A stretch of DNA of 36,922 bases from Gammaproteobacteria bacterium (GTDB taxonomy: Bacteria > Pseudomonadota > Gammaproteobacteria > S012-40): the NCBI GenBank assembly GCA_029884425.1, contig JAOUHV010000028.1, positions 1 through 36,922 on the forward strand, read 5' to 3'. The position numbers were made by a program, and so were the translations under genes. This document shows, one piece after another, positions 7,383 through 22,207 of this stretch; position 1 is the first letter of the stretch; each line of letters starts with the position of its first letter. The notes under the pieces are model-generated. The model was not told where the DNA came from. It searched no databases and was given only the letters and a program-made list of their open reading frames with translations.

Positions 7383-7694
7383 ATGACCATTTTATTCGTT
7401 GGAGCAGGCGAGGCGCAGTCAAAATTCCGTCAAGCGATGGAACGGGGTCAGGTGAACTCCGTGAGTGAACTGGCTCCCAATGAGTTTCGTACCCTCAGTC
7501 AGCAATATGATTGGCTGGTGATGGAAGTGAAGAGTTTAGGGGTCGGCAGGGACGCTGCCCCTTCTAATTTGTCCGAGTTGCCGATGATGGCATGCTGTGA
7601 CACCAAAGTTCGGCGGAACAGCACGATTGCCGGTTTGCAGTTTGAGTACGAGCGCGCGGAAATTATCAGTTATCACCAGCCGCGCCAAAAGTAG
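7383..7694 (+). CDS. Small protein of unknown function, predicted quorum-controlled
   Basis: A 103-aa protein that I do not recognise. It opens with a beta-strand-like TILFVGAGEA, then a helix (SKFRQAMERGQ), a short LAPNEFRTLSQQ helix and a hydrophobic YDWLVMEVKSLG strand. The order resembles the first half of a receiver-type fold, with Glu where a receiver would have its phospho-acceptor Asp and with the acidic pair after strand 1 missing. That comparison is speculative. No signal peptide or TM segment is seen. It lies 140 bases downstream of a lux box, behind a LuxR gene on the same strand, and ends before a terminator. Start ATG 7383 is preferred over an in-frame TTG at 7347; GAGAG (7371-7375) is the likely ribosome binding site. 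Confidence 0.6.
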   Translation: MTILFVGAGEAQSKFRQAMERGQVNSVSELAPNEFRTLSQQYDWLVMEVKSLGVGRDAAPSNLSELPMMACCDTKVRRNSTIAGLQFEYERAEIISYHQPRQK

Positions 7695-7768
7695 CGAATC
7701 GCTGGTCCAGGGACGGATCAGTTTTTTAGTGCCAGATGATGGATGACGTAGAAATTCAGCGATAAACA

Positions 7769-7793
7769 AAAAGCCCCGCATTGCGGGGCTTTT
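7769..7793. terminator. Bidirectional intrinsic terminator
   Basis: AAAA, GCCCCGC (7773-7779), ATT, GCGGGGC (7783-7789), TTTT. A runs on one side and T runs on the other let it work in both directions, for the 103-aa gene (plus) and for hemE (minus), whose stop is at 7800. Confidence 0.85.
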
Positions 7794-7799
7794 GTATTT

Positions 7800-8864
7800 T
7801 TACTTGTGGTACTGGCGGCTGAGTTCGTGAACCGCGTTGACGAACGCGCCAGCGTGCTCAGGCTCTACATGCTGATGGATGCCGTGGCCCAAGTTGAACA
7901 CGTGACCTGTGCCGTTGCCAAAGCCTGCCAGGATGGTGGCCACTTCCTCACGGATGCGCTCAGGTGAGGCATACAGGGTGGATGGGTCCATGTTGCCCTG
8001 CAGCGCAACCTTGTCGCCGACGCGACGGCGGGCGTCGCCGATGTCGGTGGTCCAGTCCAGACCCAGTGCGTCACAGCCGGTTTCAGCCATGGCTTCCAGC
8101 CACTGTCCGCCACCTTTGGTGAACAGAATCACTGGCACTTTGCGACCATCTTTCTGGCGAATCAGACCATCCACGATCTGCTGCATGTAGCGCAGCGAAA
8201 ACTCGCGGTAGTCACGTGGCGTCAGCACGCCACCCCAGGTATCAAAAATCTGTACAGCCTGAGCACCGGCTTCGATCTGGGCGTTCAGGTAGCTGGTGAC
8301 CGACTGGGCAGTGGTATCCAGCAGTTTGTGCATCAGGTCGGGGCGATCGAACATCATGCCTTTGACCTTGGCGTAGTCTTTGGTGCCACCGCCTTCAACC
8401 ATGTACACGCCCAGGGTCCAGGGGCTGCCGGAGAAACCGATCAGGGGCACGCGACCGTTCAGCTCGCGACGAATGGTGCGAACCGCGTCCATGACGTACT
8501 TCAGTTCGCCTTCGGGATCGGGCACGAACAGCTTTTTTACATCGGCTTCGGTGCGAACGGGCTTGTCAAACGCAGGGCCTTCGCCGGCCTCAAAGCGCAG
8601 ACCCAGACCCATGGCATCAGGAATGGTCAGGATGTCGGAGAACAGGATGGCTGCGTCCAGCGGATAACGATCCAATGGCTGGATGGTCACTTCGCAGGCC
8701 AGCTCGGGGTTTTTGCACAGGTCCATGAAGCTGCCTGCTTTGGTGCGCGTGGTGCGGTATTCGGGCAGGTAGCGACCGGCCTGACGCATCATCCACACTG
8801 GCGTGTAGTCGACAGGCTCTTTACACAGGGCGCGTAGGAAACGATCGTTCTTTAATTCAGTCAT
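7800..8864 (-). CDS. hemE: Uroporphyrinogen decarboxylase
   Basis: A 354-aa enzyme that decarboxylates the four acetate side chains of uroporphyrinogen III to give coproporphyrinogen III in haem synthesis, in the cytoplasm. The N-terminal signature [16 protein letters not shown] (about residues 21-36) is intact. [14 protein letters not shown] and a late GLDWTTD and NLGHGI motif follow in the usual order. Length matches the family. It lies downstream of gltBD on the same strand with a 109-base gap, so it may be read from that operon or from its own promoter in the gap, which I could not identify. It ends at a strong terminator. Confidence 0.97.
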   Translation of the reverse strand: MTELKNDRFLRALCKEPVDYTPVWMMRQAGRYLPEYRTTRTKAGSFMDLCKNPELACEVTIQPLDRYPLDAAILFSDILTIPDAMGLGLRFEAGEGPAFDKPVRTEADVKKLFVPDPEGELKYVMDAVRTIRRELNGRVPLIGFSGSPWTLGVYMVEGGGTKDYAKVKGMMFDRPDLMHKLLDTTAQSVTSYLNAQIEAGAQAVQIFDTWGGVLTPRDYREFSLRYMQQIVDGLIRQKDGRKVPVILFTKGGGQWLEAMAETGCDALGLDWTTDIGDARRRVGDKVALQGNMDPSTLYASPERIREEVATILAGFGNGTGHVFNLGHGIHQHVEPEHAGAFVNAVHELSRQYHK

Positions 8865-8973
8865 GCTGTTCTCTTTATTATTTGAGTTGGCCTAGCCAAC
8901 GTACCTCCCAAGTGTCGCTTGCGCGACGCGGGAAGAGTACGGCGCATTGCGCCATACTCACCCGGATACTTCT

Positions 8974-14857
<5,884 letters not shown>

Positions 14858-14883
14858 TACCACTTAAGAACAGGGATACCGGT

Positions 14884-14898
14884 CTCACCAACGGTGAG
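14884..14898 (-). other. Small hairpin in the gltB leader
   Basis: CTCACC (14884-14889), AAC, GGTGAG (14893-14898) lie between the gltB promoter and start codon. The role is unknown; it could affect leader stability. Confidence 0.25.
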
Positions 14899-14924
14899 CC
14901 GGAGCATAGGCAAAATGGTCGGAA

Positions 14925-14953
14925 ATTATACTGTCCAAGTTGTTGACGTGCAA
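14925..14953 (-). promoter_or_regulatory. sigma70 promoter for gltBD
   Basis: On the minus strand TTGCAC (14953-14948), a spacer of exactly 17 bases and TATAAT (14930-14925) form a near-consensus promoter. The transcript would start near 14918 and give a leader of about 60 bases before gltB. Confidence 0.75.
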
Positions 14954-15022
14954 ACGCCAAGAAAATCGGTCAAAATGTCGCCGCTTATATTTAAGGTGTA
15001 ATTATTGACCAGGACGAGGGTG

Positions 15023-16012
15023 ATGTCACAAAACATGCAACCGTACGAAGGGCTAGGGCCGGATCAGGTGCTCGATTGTATCGAGGCGACTGGACGTTAT
15101 TGCACGGGCGGTTTCCTGGCGCTGAACAGTTATGAGAATCGGGTGTATCAGGTGGCACTGGAAGATCGCGAGTATGTGGTCGCCAAATTTTATCGTCCCG
15201 GTCGCTGGACCAATGCGGCGATTTTGGAAGAGCACGCGTTCGCGCTGGAGCTGGCCGACGCCGAGGTGCCAGTGGTTGCGCCGTTGGTGGATGCCGATGG
15301 CAAAACATTGCACGAGATAAACGGTTATCGCTTTGCGTTGTTTCCGCGTCGCGGTGGTCGCTCACCGGAATTGGACAACGATGAAAATCTTCGCTGGCTG
15401 GGACGGTTTCTCGGACGGATGCACATGGTGGGGGCGCAAGATCGTTTTAAACATCGCGAAAAACTCGGCGTGTCCAGAGCGCAGCAAGCGACGACATTTG
15501 TGCAGGAAAGTGATTTTTTACCGTCCTATCTGCGCGACAGTTATCGTGCGGTGGCAAATGATTTGTTGGCACACATCGAGCGCTGTTTTGATTCGGTGTT
15601 TGATTTGCGCATGATTCGCCTGCATGGCGATTGTCATCCGGGAAATATTTTGTGGACCGATGCCGGGCCGCATTTTGTCGATCTGGATGATGCGGTGATG
15701 GGGCCGGCGATTCAGGATTTGTGGATGTTGTTGTCCGGTTATCGCGATGAGCAATCGCGACAAATGCAATTGATTATCGAAGGCTATCAACAGTTTCGAG
15801 AATTTGATCCGCAGGAACTGTTGTTGATAGAAGCGCTGCGCAGTATTCGCATGATTCACTACGCTGCCTGGTTGGCGCGGCGCTGGGATGATCCGGCATT
15901 TCCGCAGGCATTTCCCTGGTTTGCCAGTCCGCGTTTTTGGGAAGAGCATGTACAGGAGCTTAAAGAGCAGCTTGCCCTGATTGCCGAACCGGCCATTTCT
16001 ATCGCGTATTAA
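15023..16012 (+). CDS. srkA: Stress response kinase A (YihE/RdoA family)
   Basis: A 329-aa aminoglycoside-phosphotransferase-fold Ser/Thr kinase. The N-lobe has the family's opening (YENRVYQV with REYVVAKFYRPGRWT, including the nucleotide-binding Lys). The catalytic loop HGDCHPGNILW (about residues 204-214) and the metal-binding VDLDDAVMGP follow. SrkA/YihE counters Cpx-linked and MazF-linked stress death in E. coli. Start ATG 15023 is chosen for its GAGGG ribosome binding site (15016-15020); an in-frame TTG at 15005 lies upstream of that site. It reads divergently from gltB and convergently with the PilZ gene, with only four bases between the stops. Confidence 0.9.
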   Translation: MSQNMQPYEGLGPDQVLDCIEATGRYCTGGFLALNSYENRVYQVALEDREYVVAKFYRPGRWTNAAILEEHAFALELADAEVPVVAPLVDADGKTLHEINGYRFALFPRRGGRSPELDNDENLRWLGRFLGRMHMVGAQDRFKHREKLGVSRAQQATTFVQESDFLPSYLRDSYRAVANDLLAHIERCFDSVFDLRMIRLHGDCHPGNILWTDAGPHFVDLDDAVMGPAIQDLWMLLSGYRDEQSRQMQLIIEGYQQFREFDPQELLLIEALRSIRMIHYAAWLARRWDDPAFPQAFPWFASPRFWEEHVQELKEQLALIAEPAISIAY

Positions 16013-16016
16013 AAAT

Positions 16017-16670
16017 TCAGTGATGCAGTGACGCGTTCAATTGTTCGGTGATAAATCGATTGATAAACGTTTGTGCATCACTGTCCATGTCTAAAAAAAT
16101 CACGCCGTGCTGATGCAGGTTGGTTTGGTCATGAGTGGCGCTGCGCACATAGCGGATCATGCACTGCAGGCTGATCGGTTTTTGATTGTGACCCAGCTGC
16201 ATGTCGATAATGAATTTTTCGTCAATGTTACCCAGGCGTTGTTCGCTGATCAGCTTGGCACCGGCTAGACTGACATCGTCCATGGTGACAGAGATGCGCT
16301 GCTTGCCTTCCTGAACACTTAGCCGGATTTGTCGACGTTGCTCCTGCGCCAGTTTGAAGCGCGGACCTTTGCGCAACATGAGCCCCTGCACGCCTTCGGG
16401 ATAACTCAAGTGCAGATAGCCGAAGGGTTTTTCGCAACACTGCAATACTTGGGTTTCGAACGCGTAGGTGGTGTCGTTTTCCTGATAGTGGACGACAAAG
16501 CGATCGCCGTCGGCGACCAGCAGCGGCGTATTGTTGTGTTTGGGGCGGGTGATCATCAGGCTTTGATGATCGGCATAACCCAGCACGCAGGCTTCATAAA
16601 TCGATGATTCGTCTTCGCTGGGAGAGAGCAATACCCGCGAGCCGACCACAAAATTCATTGAGTGAGGCAT
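16017..16670 (-). CDS. YcgR-like PilZ-domain c-di-GMP-binding protein
   Basis: A 217-aa protein with an N-terminal YcgR-like domain (about 1-105) and a C-terminal PilZ domain. The c-di-GMP motif is present: an Arg-rich EQRRQIRLSV followed by the D-x-S-x-x-G segment DVSLAGAKL. Such proteins slow flagella or tune surface traits when c-di-GMP rises. No flagellar gene is nearby, so the partner is unknown. Start ATG 16670 is preferred because AGAAGGAAA lies just upstream; the longer frame to 16694 places that site inside the gene. Together with the HD-GYP protein at 27967 it gives the window two c-di-GMP components. Confidence 0.8.
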   Translation of the reverse strand: MPHSMNFVVGSRVLLSPSEDESSIYEACVLGYADHQSLMITRPKHNNTPLLVADGDRFVVHYQENDTTYAFETQVLQCCEKPFGYLHLSYPEGVQGLMLRKGPRFKLAQEQRRQIRLSVQEGKQRISVTMDDVSLAGAKLISEQRLGNIDEKFIIDMQLGHNQKPISLQCMIRYVRSATHDQTNLHQHGVIFLDMDSDAQTFINRFITEQLNASLHH

Positions 16671-16851
16671 GGAATTTCCTTCTACCGCAGTCATCTATAA
16701 CCGGGATTATCGGATGACGGCGACATGCCTTGAGATATTGCTGCACAGGAAGTGAGCGATCGTTAAGGGGCGGTTAATTTGCTGGTCATAATCTGACAGT
16801 CTGTCTTGGGTACAACTATAACCACAATCACAAACCAAGAGGAGGTGTCTC

Positions 16852-17046
16852 ATGCAAGGGTGTGCTGAGCCTCAAATCAATCGTTGGTATACCGGCTTGC
16901 GTGGTCGCCTGTTTCGGGTGAAGACCTATTCCCTCAATGACTCAGGAATTCACAGCGTTGTGCTTCAGTACGTCGATGGTGAAACCCAGGTGATTAATCG
17001 TCACGAGTGGTTTTGTCTGCAAAACATACTGAACAATCGCACATAG
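16852..17046 (+). CDS. Small conserved-looking protein (possibly DUF6763-like)
   Basis: A 64-aa protein with a strong ribosome binding site, AGGAGGTG at 16840-16847, and clean boundaries. It has the pattern RWYTGLRGRLFRV, a short loop, VVLQYVDGE, then NRHEWFCL. This resembles small gammaproteobacterial proteins of the type WYxxLxxGxxFxV...VxxQYFDGxxxEixxxxW (DUF6763 as I remember it), but that is from memory and weak. No membrane segment or known catalytic motif is visible. It stands alone between the divergent PilZ gene and the convergent DUF1841 gene. Confidence 0.6.
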   Translation: MQGCAEPQINRWYTGLRGRLFRVKTYSLNDSGIHSVVLQYVDGETQVINRHEWFCLQNILNNRT

Positions 17047-17064
17047 GCGGTTTTTCTAGCAATT

Positions 17065-17499
17065 TTACTTCTGTAGTCGCTCTTGCAGCAGTCGCAGGTA
17101 TTCCTGTTCGTCAGGGATAGTGTTGTGGCGTTGTGACATCCACAAGATTTCACCCAGGCATTCCATCATCTCGTGTTCGGCGGCATGGTCGTCACCGCGT
17201 TTTTTAATCATGGCGCGATAAACATCAACAATGCCATTGGGGCGATTGGTGGAAAGTTGTTCGTGCAGGCCGATGTGCATGCCCAGATGTAAAAACGGAT
17301 TGGTTTCGCCTTGTTCAGGGGAAAAATCGCGGGCCAGCGCTGAATCACCTTTTTGCAGAAAAGCGTGATATTCCGGGTGTTTTTCGATTACCAGCGCGAT
17401 GATCATCTGTAATTGATCCAGCGGTTCGTTGTTCTGCGCCTTTTGCCAGGTTTGCAAAAAATATTGGCGCAGGGCGTTGCGGTCTTGGGTGAAAAACAT
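17065..17499 (-). CDS. DUF1841 family protein
   Basis: A 144-aa cytoplasmic protein opening MFFTQDRNALRQYFLQTWQK, with MIIALVIEKHPEYH and NPFLHLGMHIGLHEQL in the middle and a His/Glu-rich HAAEHEMMECLGEILW segment towards the end. This is the DUF1841 pattern; its function is unknown, although the conserved His and Glu residues could bind metal. Start ATG 17499 lies just after the nth stop, and a longer frame to 17559 would run inside nth. It is the last gene of the metG-rnf-nth unit. DUF1841 is commonly found beside nth in gammaproteobacteria. Confidence 0.85.
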   Translation of the reverse strand: MFFTQDRNALRQYFLQTWQKAQNNEPLDQLQMIIALVIEKHPEYHAFLQKGDSALARDFSPEQGETNPFLHLGMHIGLHEQLSTNRPNGIVDVYRAMIKKRGDDHAAEHEMMECLGEILWMSQRHNTIPDEQEYLRLLQERLQK

Positions 17500-17501
17500 C
17501 G

Positions 17502-18137
17502 TCAGTCGCTCGTCTTGTCTTTGAATTCGCACAGGTCTTCGATCAGGCAGCTGCCGCATTTGGGCTTGCGCGCAATACAGGTGTAGCGCCCATGCAGAAT
17601 CAGCCAGTGATGTGCGTCCAGTTTGAATTCGTCAGGAATAAATTTCAGTAATTTGTGTTCGACTTCCAGCACGTTTTTGCCGGGAGCGATGCCCGTGCGG
17701 TTGGATACCCGAAAAATATGGGTGTCTACCGCGATGGTCGGCTGGCCAAAGGCGGTATTGAGCACGACATTGGCGGTTTTACGGCCCACGCCGGGCAGGG
17801 CTTCGAGCTCCTCGCGGGTTTGCGGAACGTTGCCCTGGTGTTTATCCAGCAGAATCTTGCATGCCTTGATGACATTTTCCGCTTTGGAATTAAACAGGCC
17901 GATGGTCTTGATGTAGGTTTTTAGGCCTTCCACGCCCAGGGCGTAAATTTTTTCCGGGGTATTGGCCACCGGGAACAATTTGGCGGTGGCCTTGTTGACG
18001 CCGACATCGGTGGCCTGGGCCGAGAGGGTGACCGCCACCAGCAGTTCGAACGGCGTGCTGTAGTTAAGTTCGGTGGTTGGTTGAGGATTTTCCGCCCGCA
18101 GTCGGCGGAAAATCTCCTGGCGCTTGGCTTGATTCAT
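17502..18137 (-). CDS. nth: Endonuclease III
   Basis: A 211-aa base-excision-repair glycosylase/AP lyase that removes oxidised pyrimidines. The helix-hairpin-helix LPGVGRKTANVV carries the catalytic Lys, and AVDTHIFRV carries the catalytic Asp. The C-terminal 4Fe-4S loop with Cys spacing 6-2-5 (CIARKPKCGSCLIEDLC) is intact. Length equals the E. coli enzyme. It follows rnfE by five bases on the same strand, the usual rnf-nth linkage. Confidence 0.97.
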   Translation of the reverse strand: MNQAKRQEIFRRLRAENPQPTTELNYSTPFELLVAVTLSAQATDVGVNKATAKLFPVANTPEKIYALGVEGLKTYIKTIGLFNSKAENVIKACKILLDKHQGNVPQTREELEALPGVGRKTANVVLNTAFGQPTIAVDTHIFRVSNRTGIAPGKNVLEVEHKLLKFIPDEFKLDAHHWLILHGRYTCIARKPKCGSCLIEDLCEFKDKTSD

Positions 18138-18142
18138 TGCGG

Positions 18143-18838
18143 TTAAGCGGCGGTTTCGCTGGTTTCGCTGCGGCGTTCGACGACGGGCTTGGCAATGCGT
18201 TTGGCGCGGCGCTGGTCGATGATATTTTTCGCCGCGATCAACAGTCCCAGGATCATGAATGCGCCGGGAGGCAGAATGGCCAGCAGAAAACCGCGATAGT
18301 CATCAACCAGGGTGATCTTCATCCCGGCGAAGTCCGGGCCAAGCATTTGTTCCATGCCGGCAAACAGGGTGCCGTGACCGATAACTTCGCGAACTGCGCC
18401 TATGGCCAGCAGCACCAGCGCAAAGCCCAGTCCCATGGTCAGGCCGTCCAGTGCGGCAGGCAAGGGTTTGTTTTTGGAGGCAAAGGCCTCGGCGCGACCG
18501 ATGATGATGCAGTTGGTGACGATCAGTGGGATGAAAATGCCCAGGATGACGTAGAGCTCATGCACAAAGGCGTTGAGCGCCAGTTCCACGGTGGTCACGA
18601 ACGAGGCGATGATCATGACGTACACCGCGATGCGCAGTTCCGGTTTGACGATGGGGCGGATCAGTGACACGGTGGTGTTGGAGCAAACCATCACGAATAC
18701 CGTGGCCAGGCCCAATCCCAGAGCATTGACGACATTGGTGGATACCGCCAGCAGCGGACACAGCCCCAGCAGTTGTACCAGACCGGGATTGTTGTGCCAG
18801 AGACCGTCAGTGGTAATGCGTTGATAATCGGTATTCAC
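18143..18838 (-). CDS. rnfE: Rnf electron transport complex subunit E
   Basis: A 231-aa inner-membrane subunit with about six TM helices, of the RnfA/RnfE/NqrD family. The opening ([32 protein letters not shown]) and the central [24 protein letters not shown] are typical. Conserved Cys residues in LGLCPLL and TNC probably take part in the membrane-embedded Fe-S site shared with RnfA. The start overlaps the rnfG stop by four bases (ATGA). The C-terminus is basic and cytoplasmic. Confidence 0.95.
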   Translation of the reverse strand: MNTDYQRITTDGLWHNNPGLVQLLGLCPLLAVSTNVVNALGLGLATVFVMVCSNTTVSLIRPIVKPELRIAVYVMIIASFVTTVELALNAFVHELYVILGIFIPLIVTNCIIIGRAEAFASKNKPLPAALDGLTMGLGFALVLLAIGAVREVIGHGTLFAGMEQMLGPDFAGMKITLVDDYRGFLLAILPPGAFMILGLLIAAKNIIDQRRAKRIAKPVVERRSETSETAA

Positions 18839-19482
18839 GCTTGTTTCCTCTGCTCCGATGGGGCCGCAAAAATTTGGTAAACGTAGCGGTCGTAATACTC
18901 TAGCGCCTTGCGCACTGCCGTGACTACTGCGCGCGGCGTGATGGTCGCGCCGGTCACCTGGTCAAATTCGCCGCCGTCTTTTTTGACTTTCCATTCTGAA
19001 GGCAACGGGTCTCTTAGGCTACGGCCATTGAAGCTGAGAATCCAGTCGGACTTGTCCGCTTCAATATAGTCGCCCAGGCCGGGGGTTTCCTTGTGATCGA
19101 TGACGCGCACGCCGGCAATGGTGCCGTCAAAATTGACGCCGACCAGAATTTTGATAGCGCCGCTGTAACCATCAGGGGCGACCACGTTGAGAATCGCGGC
19201 CACCGGAGTTTCTTTTTGGCGGGCGCGGTAAATGGTGGCGAGCTGGCCGCGATAACCCAGCGAGGCGGCCTGAACCGTAATGAAGTCGTTGTAAAGATCG
19301 TTATCGATTCGATCTGCCGGGATGATTTCATGCAGGCCGTTGAGCAGGGCCTGTTTTTCATTTTCGGCGATGCGCTCTTTGGTGTTCTCGAAGGTGTAGC
19401 CTACCAGCGCGCTGGCGACCAGGCCAAATACTGCCAAGGCCAGGCCGGCAATCAGGGCATTTTTGACGGAGCTGTTATTCAT
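18835..19482 (-). CDS. rnfG: Rnf electron transport complex subunit G
   Basis: A 215-aa subunit with one N-terminal TM helix and a large periplasmic FMN-binding domain. The covalent FMN attachment site is visible as [14 protein letters not shown] near residue 170. The start is placed at ATG 19482 ([13 protein letters not shown]), which overlaps the rnfD end by eight bases; the frame extends to 19509 but this adds residues unlike the family. It is translated with its neighbours in a tightly packed operon. Confidence 0.93.
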   Translation of the reverse strand: MNNSSVKNALIAGLALAVFGLVASALVGYTFENTKERIAENEKQALLNGLHEIIPADRIDNDLYNDFITVQAASLGYRGQLATIYRARQKETPVAAILNVVAPDGYSGAIKILVGVNFDGTIAGVRVIDHKETPGLGDYIEADKSDWILSFNGRSLRDPLPSEWKVKKDGGEFDQVTGATITPRAVVTAVRKALEYYDRYVYQIFAAPSEQRKQA

Positions 19483-20512
19483 CGTCGTCCTCGTCATCGG
19501 TATAGCCAAACACCCGCGGGCGAGTGTAATAGTCGATGGTGGGGGCTGCCAGATTCATCAGCAGCACGGCGAAGGCGACGGCATCGGGGTAGCCGCCCCA
19601 GGTACGAATGACAAAAATCAGCACGCCAATACCGATGCCAAAATAAATGCGACCACGGGGTGTGGTGCAGGCGCTGACCGGGTCAGTGGCGATAAAAAAT
19701 GCGCACAACATTGTTGCGCCGGCAAATAAGTGGAAAGTGGGTGAGGCGTAATGTTCAGGATCAATCAGGTGAAAAATGCCGGCGCAGACCGCCAGACTGA
19801 TCAGTACCGCCGCTGGAATCTGCCAGCTGATAATTTTTTTGTGAATCAGCAAAAGGCCGCCCAGCAGGAAGGCGATGCTGACCCACTCAAAACCCTTGCC
19901 GGCCAGCTCACCAAAAATGGGACTGTCGCGCAGGATGTCGCTGATGTCATGGTTTTGTCCCAGCTGGGTTTTGATGTGATCCAGCGGAGTTGCGCCAGTG
20001 ACGCTATCGATGCCGGACTGACCAAAAATGATCTGCAGCGATTCGCTCAGGCCCAAGGATGTTTCGCGAAGATCCACACTGGCGACCCAGGAAGTCATTT
20101 CGCGCGGGAAGGAAATCAGCAGAATCGCGTAGCCAACCATGGCGGGATTGAATGGATTATGGCCTAGGCCGCCGTAAAGATGTTTGGCGACGACGATGGC
20201 GAAAAATACTCCGAGCAGGGTGATCCACCACGGTGCAATCGGCGGAATGGACAGCGCCAGCAAGAATGCGGTAACCAGCGCGCTGCCGTCACTCAGGAAC
20301 GGTGCCAATGGGCGATTGCGCAGTTTGAGCATCAACGCTTCCAGTCCGAGCGCAAAAACGCAGGCCAGGAGCAGATTGATGTAGACGCCGGCACCGAAAA
20401 ACCAGCCATAGGTCAACAGACCGGGGACCAGTGCCAGTAACACGATCAGCATGATGCGCGTCACCGAATTGCTGGCGTGAAAATGGGGCGAGCTGGGCGT
20501 GAGTAATTTCAT
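19475..20512 (-). CDS. rnfD: Rnf electron transport complex subunit D
   Basis: A 345-aa inner-membrane subunit with about nine to ten TM helices. A covalent FMN site is visible in SVTGATPLDHIKT (about residues 185-197). Other family marks include LGHNPFNPAMVGYAILLISFP. The start overlaps the rnfC stop by four bases (ATGA). The C-terminal tail is very acidic (TDDEDDDE) and overlaps the rnfG start. Confidence 0.95.
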   Translation of the reverse strand: MKLLTPSSPHFHASNSVTRIMLIVLLALVPGLLTYGWFFGAGVYINLLLACVFALGLEALMLKLRNRPLAPFLSDGSALVTAFLLALSIPPIAPWWITLLGVFFAIVVAKHLYGGLGHNPFNPAMVGYAILLISFPREMTSWVASVDLRETSLGLSESLQIIFGQSGIDSVTGATPLDHIKTQLGQNHDISDILRDSPIFGELAGKGFEWVSIAFLLGGLLLIHKKIISWQIPAAVLISLAVCAGIFHLIDPEHYASPTFHLFAGATMLCAFFIATDPVSACTTPRGRIYFGIGIGVLIFVIRTWGGYPDAVAFAVLLMNLAAPTIDYYTRPRVFGYTDDEDDDE

Positions 20513-22206
20513 TCTTGAGAATTTTCGCTACTGTTTACCGGATCAGTCACGGCCTTGATTTTGGCGCGGCGCTGATCTGCCTCGACAATGGCCTGCTGCT
20601 GTTCGCTGGTCAAATTATCCGTGTTGCGCGGTTGATATTGCTGCTGGTTTTTTTTGGCTTTGGCGCGTTCCAGCGCAGCCAGAATGGCAGCCTGTTTCAC
20701 GTCGCCACCATCGTTTGGTGCGCTGGGTGTTTCTGCGGCTGGCGCGGTCTGGTTTTTGACGGCATCAATCGCTGCTTTGCTTAAACGCTTGGCTTCTTTT
20801 TCGGCTTTTTCGCGTTCAAGGCGGCTTTGGCGGAAGTCATGGCGCTCACGGGCCTGATCGGCTTTTTGTTTGTCGCGTTCGCGCTTCCAGATCTGGCCTT
20901 TGGCGAAGCGATACACCTGTACCAGTGGAATATTGCTGGGGCAGACATAGTCACAGCAGCCGCATTCGATGCAGTCGAACAGGTTGTAGTTTTGCACCTT
21001 GTCGAATTCTTCGGCCTTGCTCAACCAGTACATTTGCTGCGGCAGCAGTTTGACCGGGCAGACTTCCACGCAAGAGCCACAGCGAATGCATGGCATGGTG
21101 CGGTCTCTGGGAGGCAGCACGGCCACATTGCCGGCGTCGACAATAATGCAGTTGCTGGTTTTGATGATGGGCACCTGGCTGTCGTGCAGCGCGAATCCCA
21201 TCATCGGGCCGCCCATGATGATCCGCTGACTGTTGCGCAGATTGCCGCCGCAAAATTCAACGAGATCCTCGACCAGCGTGCCGATCAGCACTTGCAGATT
21301 GCGCGGTTGGGCAACATCGCCAGTGATGGTGACGTAGCGGGAAACCAGCGGTTCGCCGCGATTGACGGCGTAATACACCGCTGCGGCTGTCGCGACGTTT
21401 TGACACAGCACACCCACGTGCAGCGGCAGGCCGTTGGCGGGTACTTCCAGTCCGGTGACTGTGTAAATCAGCTGTTTTTCACCGCCGGCAGGATAGCGGG
21501 TGGGAACGATGGCAATGCTGATGTCGGAAATGTTTTGCTCGGCCAGTGCCTGTTGCAGGGCGGCGATGGCCTGCGGTTTGTTGTCTTCAATGGCGATGAT
21601 GCAGTTTTTGGCCTGCACTGCGTGGCGAATGATTTTGACGCCTTCGATGATGTCGTGGGGGCGTTCTTGCATCAGCCGGTCGTCGCAGGTGATGTAGGGT
21701 TCGCACTCCGCACCATTGATGATCAGGGTATCGATGAGCTTGCCGGGGCCGGGATTGAGTTTGACGTAGGTGGGGAAGCCCGCACCGCCCAGACCGACAA
21801 TGCCGGCTTCGCGAATCAGGTTGCGTAGCGCGCTGGGTGCCATCGTGCGGAAATCCTGGCCGTGGGTTTCCCGGGGAGCCCAGGTGTCCTGAAAATCAGG
21901 CTCAATGACGATACACGGTGCGCGCATGCCTGACGGATGCGGTACCACCTGGTCGTCGATGGATACGACCGTGCCCGAGGTAGGTGCATGCAGGGTGGCG
22001 GACACGTACTCGGTGGCACGCGCAATTAATTGGCCTTTGAGTACTTTCTCACCTGGTTGAACCACAACTTCGGCGCTGCTGCCAATGTGCTGGTGCAGCG
22101 GCAGAATCAGGCGCGATGGAATCGGTGCGCGCTGACTGGGCAGGTCGCAGGTGGATTCCTTGTAGCTTGGGACTTTGATGCCGCCGAAAAAAGAAAACAG
22201 TTTCAT
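20509..22206 (-). CDS. rnfC: Rnf electron transport complex subunit C
   Basis: A 565-aa peripheral subunit with the NADH/FMN-binding fold (GLGGAGFPTYVKL, about residues 135-147) and two 4Fe-4S sites, CIRCGSCVEVCP and CIECGCCDYVCP. It links NAD(H) to the rest of the complex. The charged, Ala/Lys-rich C-terminal tail has essentially one copy of the AAILAALERAKAKK unit, whereas E. coli RnfC has several, so this protein is about 170 residues shorter. Start ATG 22206 lies one base after the rnfB stop; the longer frame to 22224 would overlap rnfB. Confidence 0.95.
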   Translation of the reverse strand: MKLFSFFGGIKVPSYKESTCDLPSQRAPIPSRLILPLHQHIGSSAEVVVQPGEKVLKGQLIARATEYVSATLHAPTSGTVVSIDDQVVPHPSGMRAPCIVIEPDFQDTWAPRETHGQDFRTMAPSALRNLIREAGIVGLGGAGFPTYVKLNPGPGKLIDTLIINGAECEPYITCDDRLMQERPHDIIEGVKIIRHAVQAKNCIIAIEDNKPQAIAALQQALAEQNISDISIAIVPTRYPAGGEKQLIYTVTGLEVPANGLPLHVGVLCQNVATAAAVYYAVNRGEPLVSRYVTITGDVAQPRNLQVLIGTLVEDLVEFCGGNLRNSQRIIMGGPMMGFALHDSQVPIIKTSNCIIVDAGNVAVLPPRDRTMPCIRCGSCVEVCPVKLLPQQMYWLSKAEEFDKVQNYNLFDCIECGCCDYVCPSNIPLVQVYRFAKGQIWKRERDKQKADQARERHDFRQSRLEREKAEKEAKRLSKAAIDAVKNQTAPAAETPSAPNDGGDVKQAAILAALERAKAKKNQQQYQPRNTDNLTSEQQQAIVEADQRRAKIKAVTDPVNSSENSQE

Positions 22207-22207
22207 G

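Noticed and set aside
6435-7694. LuxI-type AHL synthase downstream of luxR
   Set aside because: The 103-aa protein is half the length of LuxI and lacks its conserved Arg, Phe, Trp and Asp motifs.
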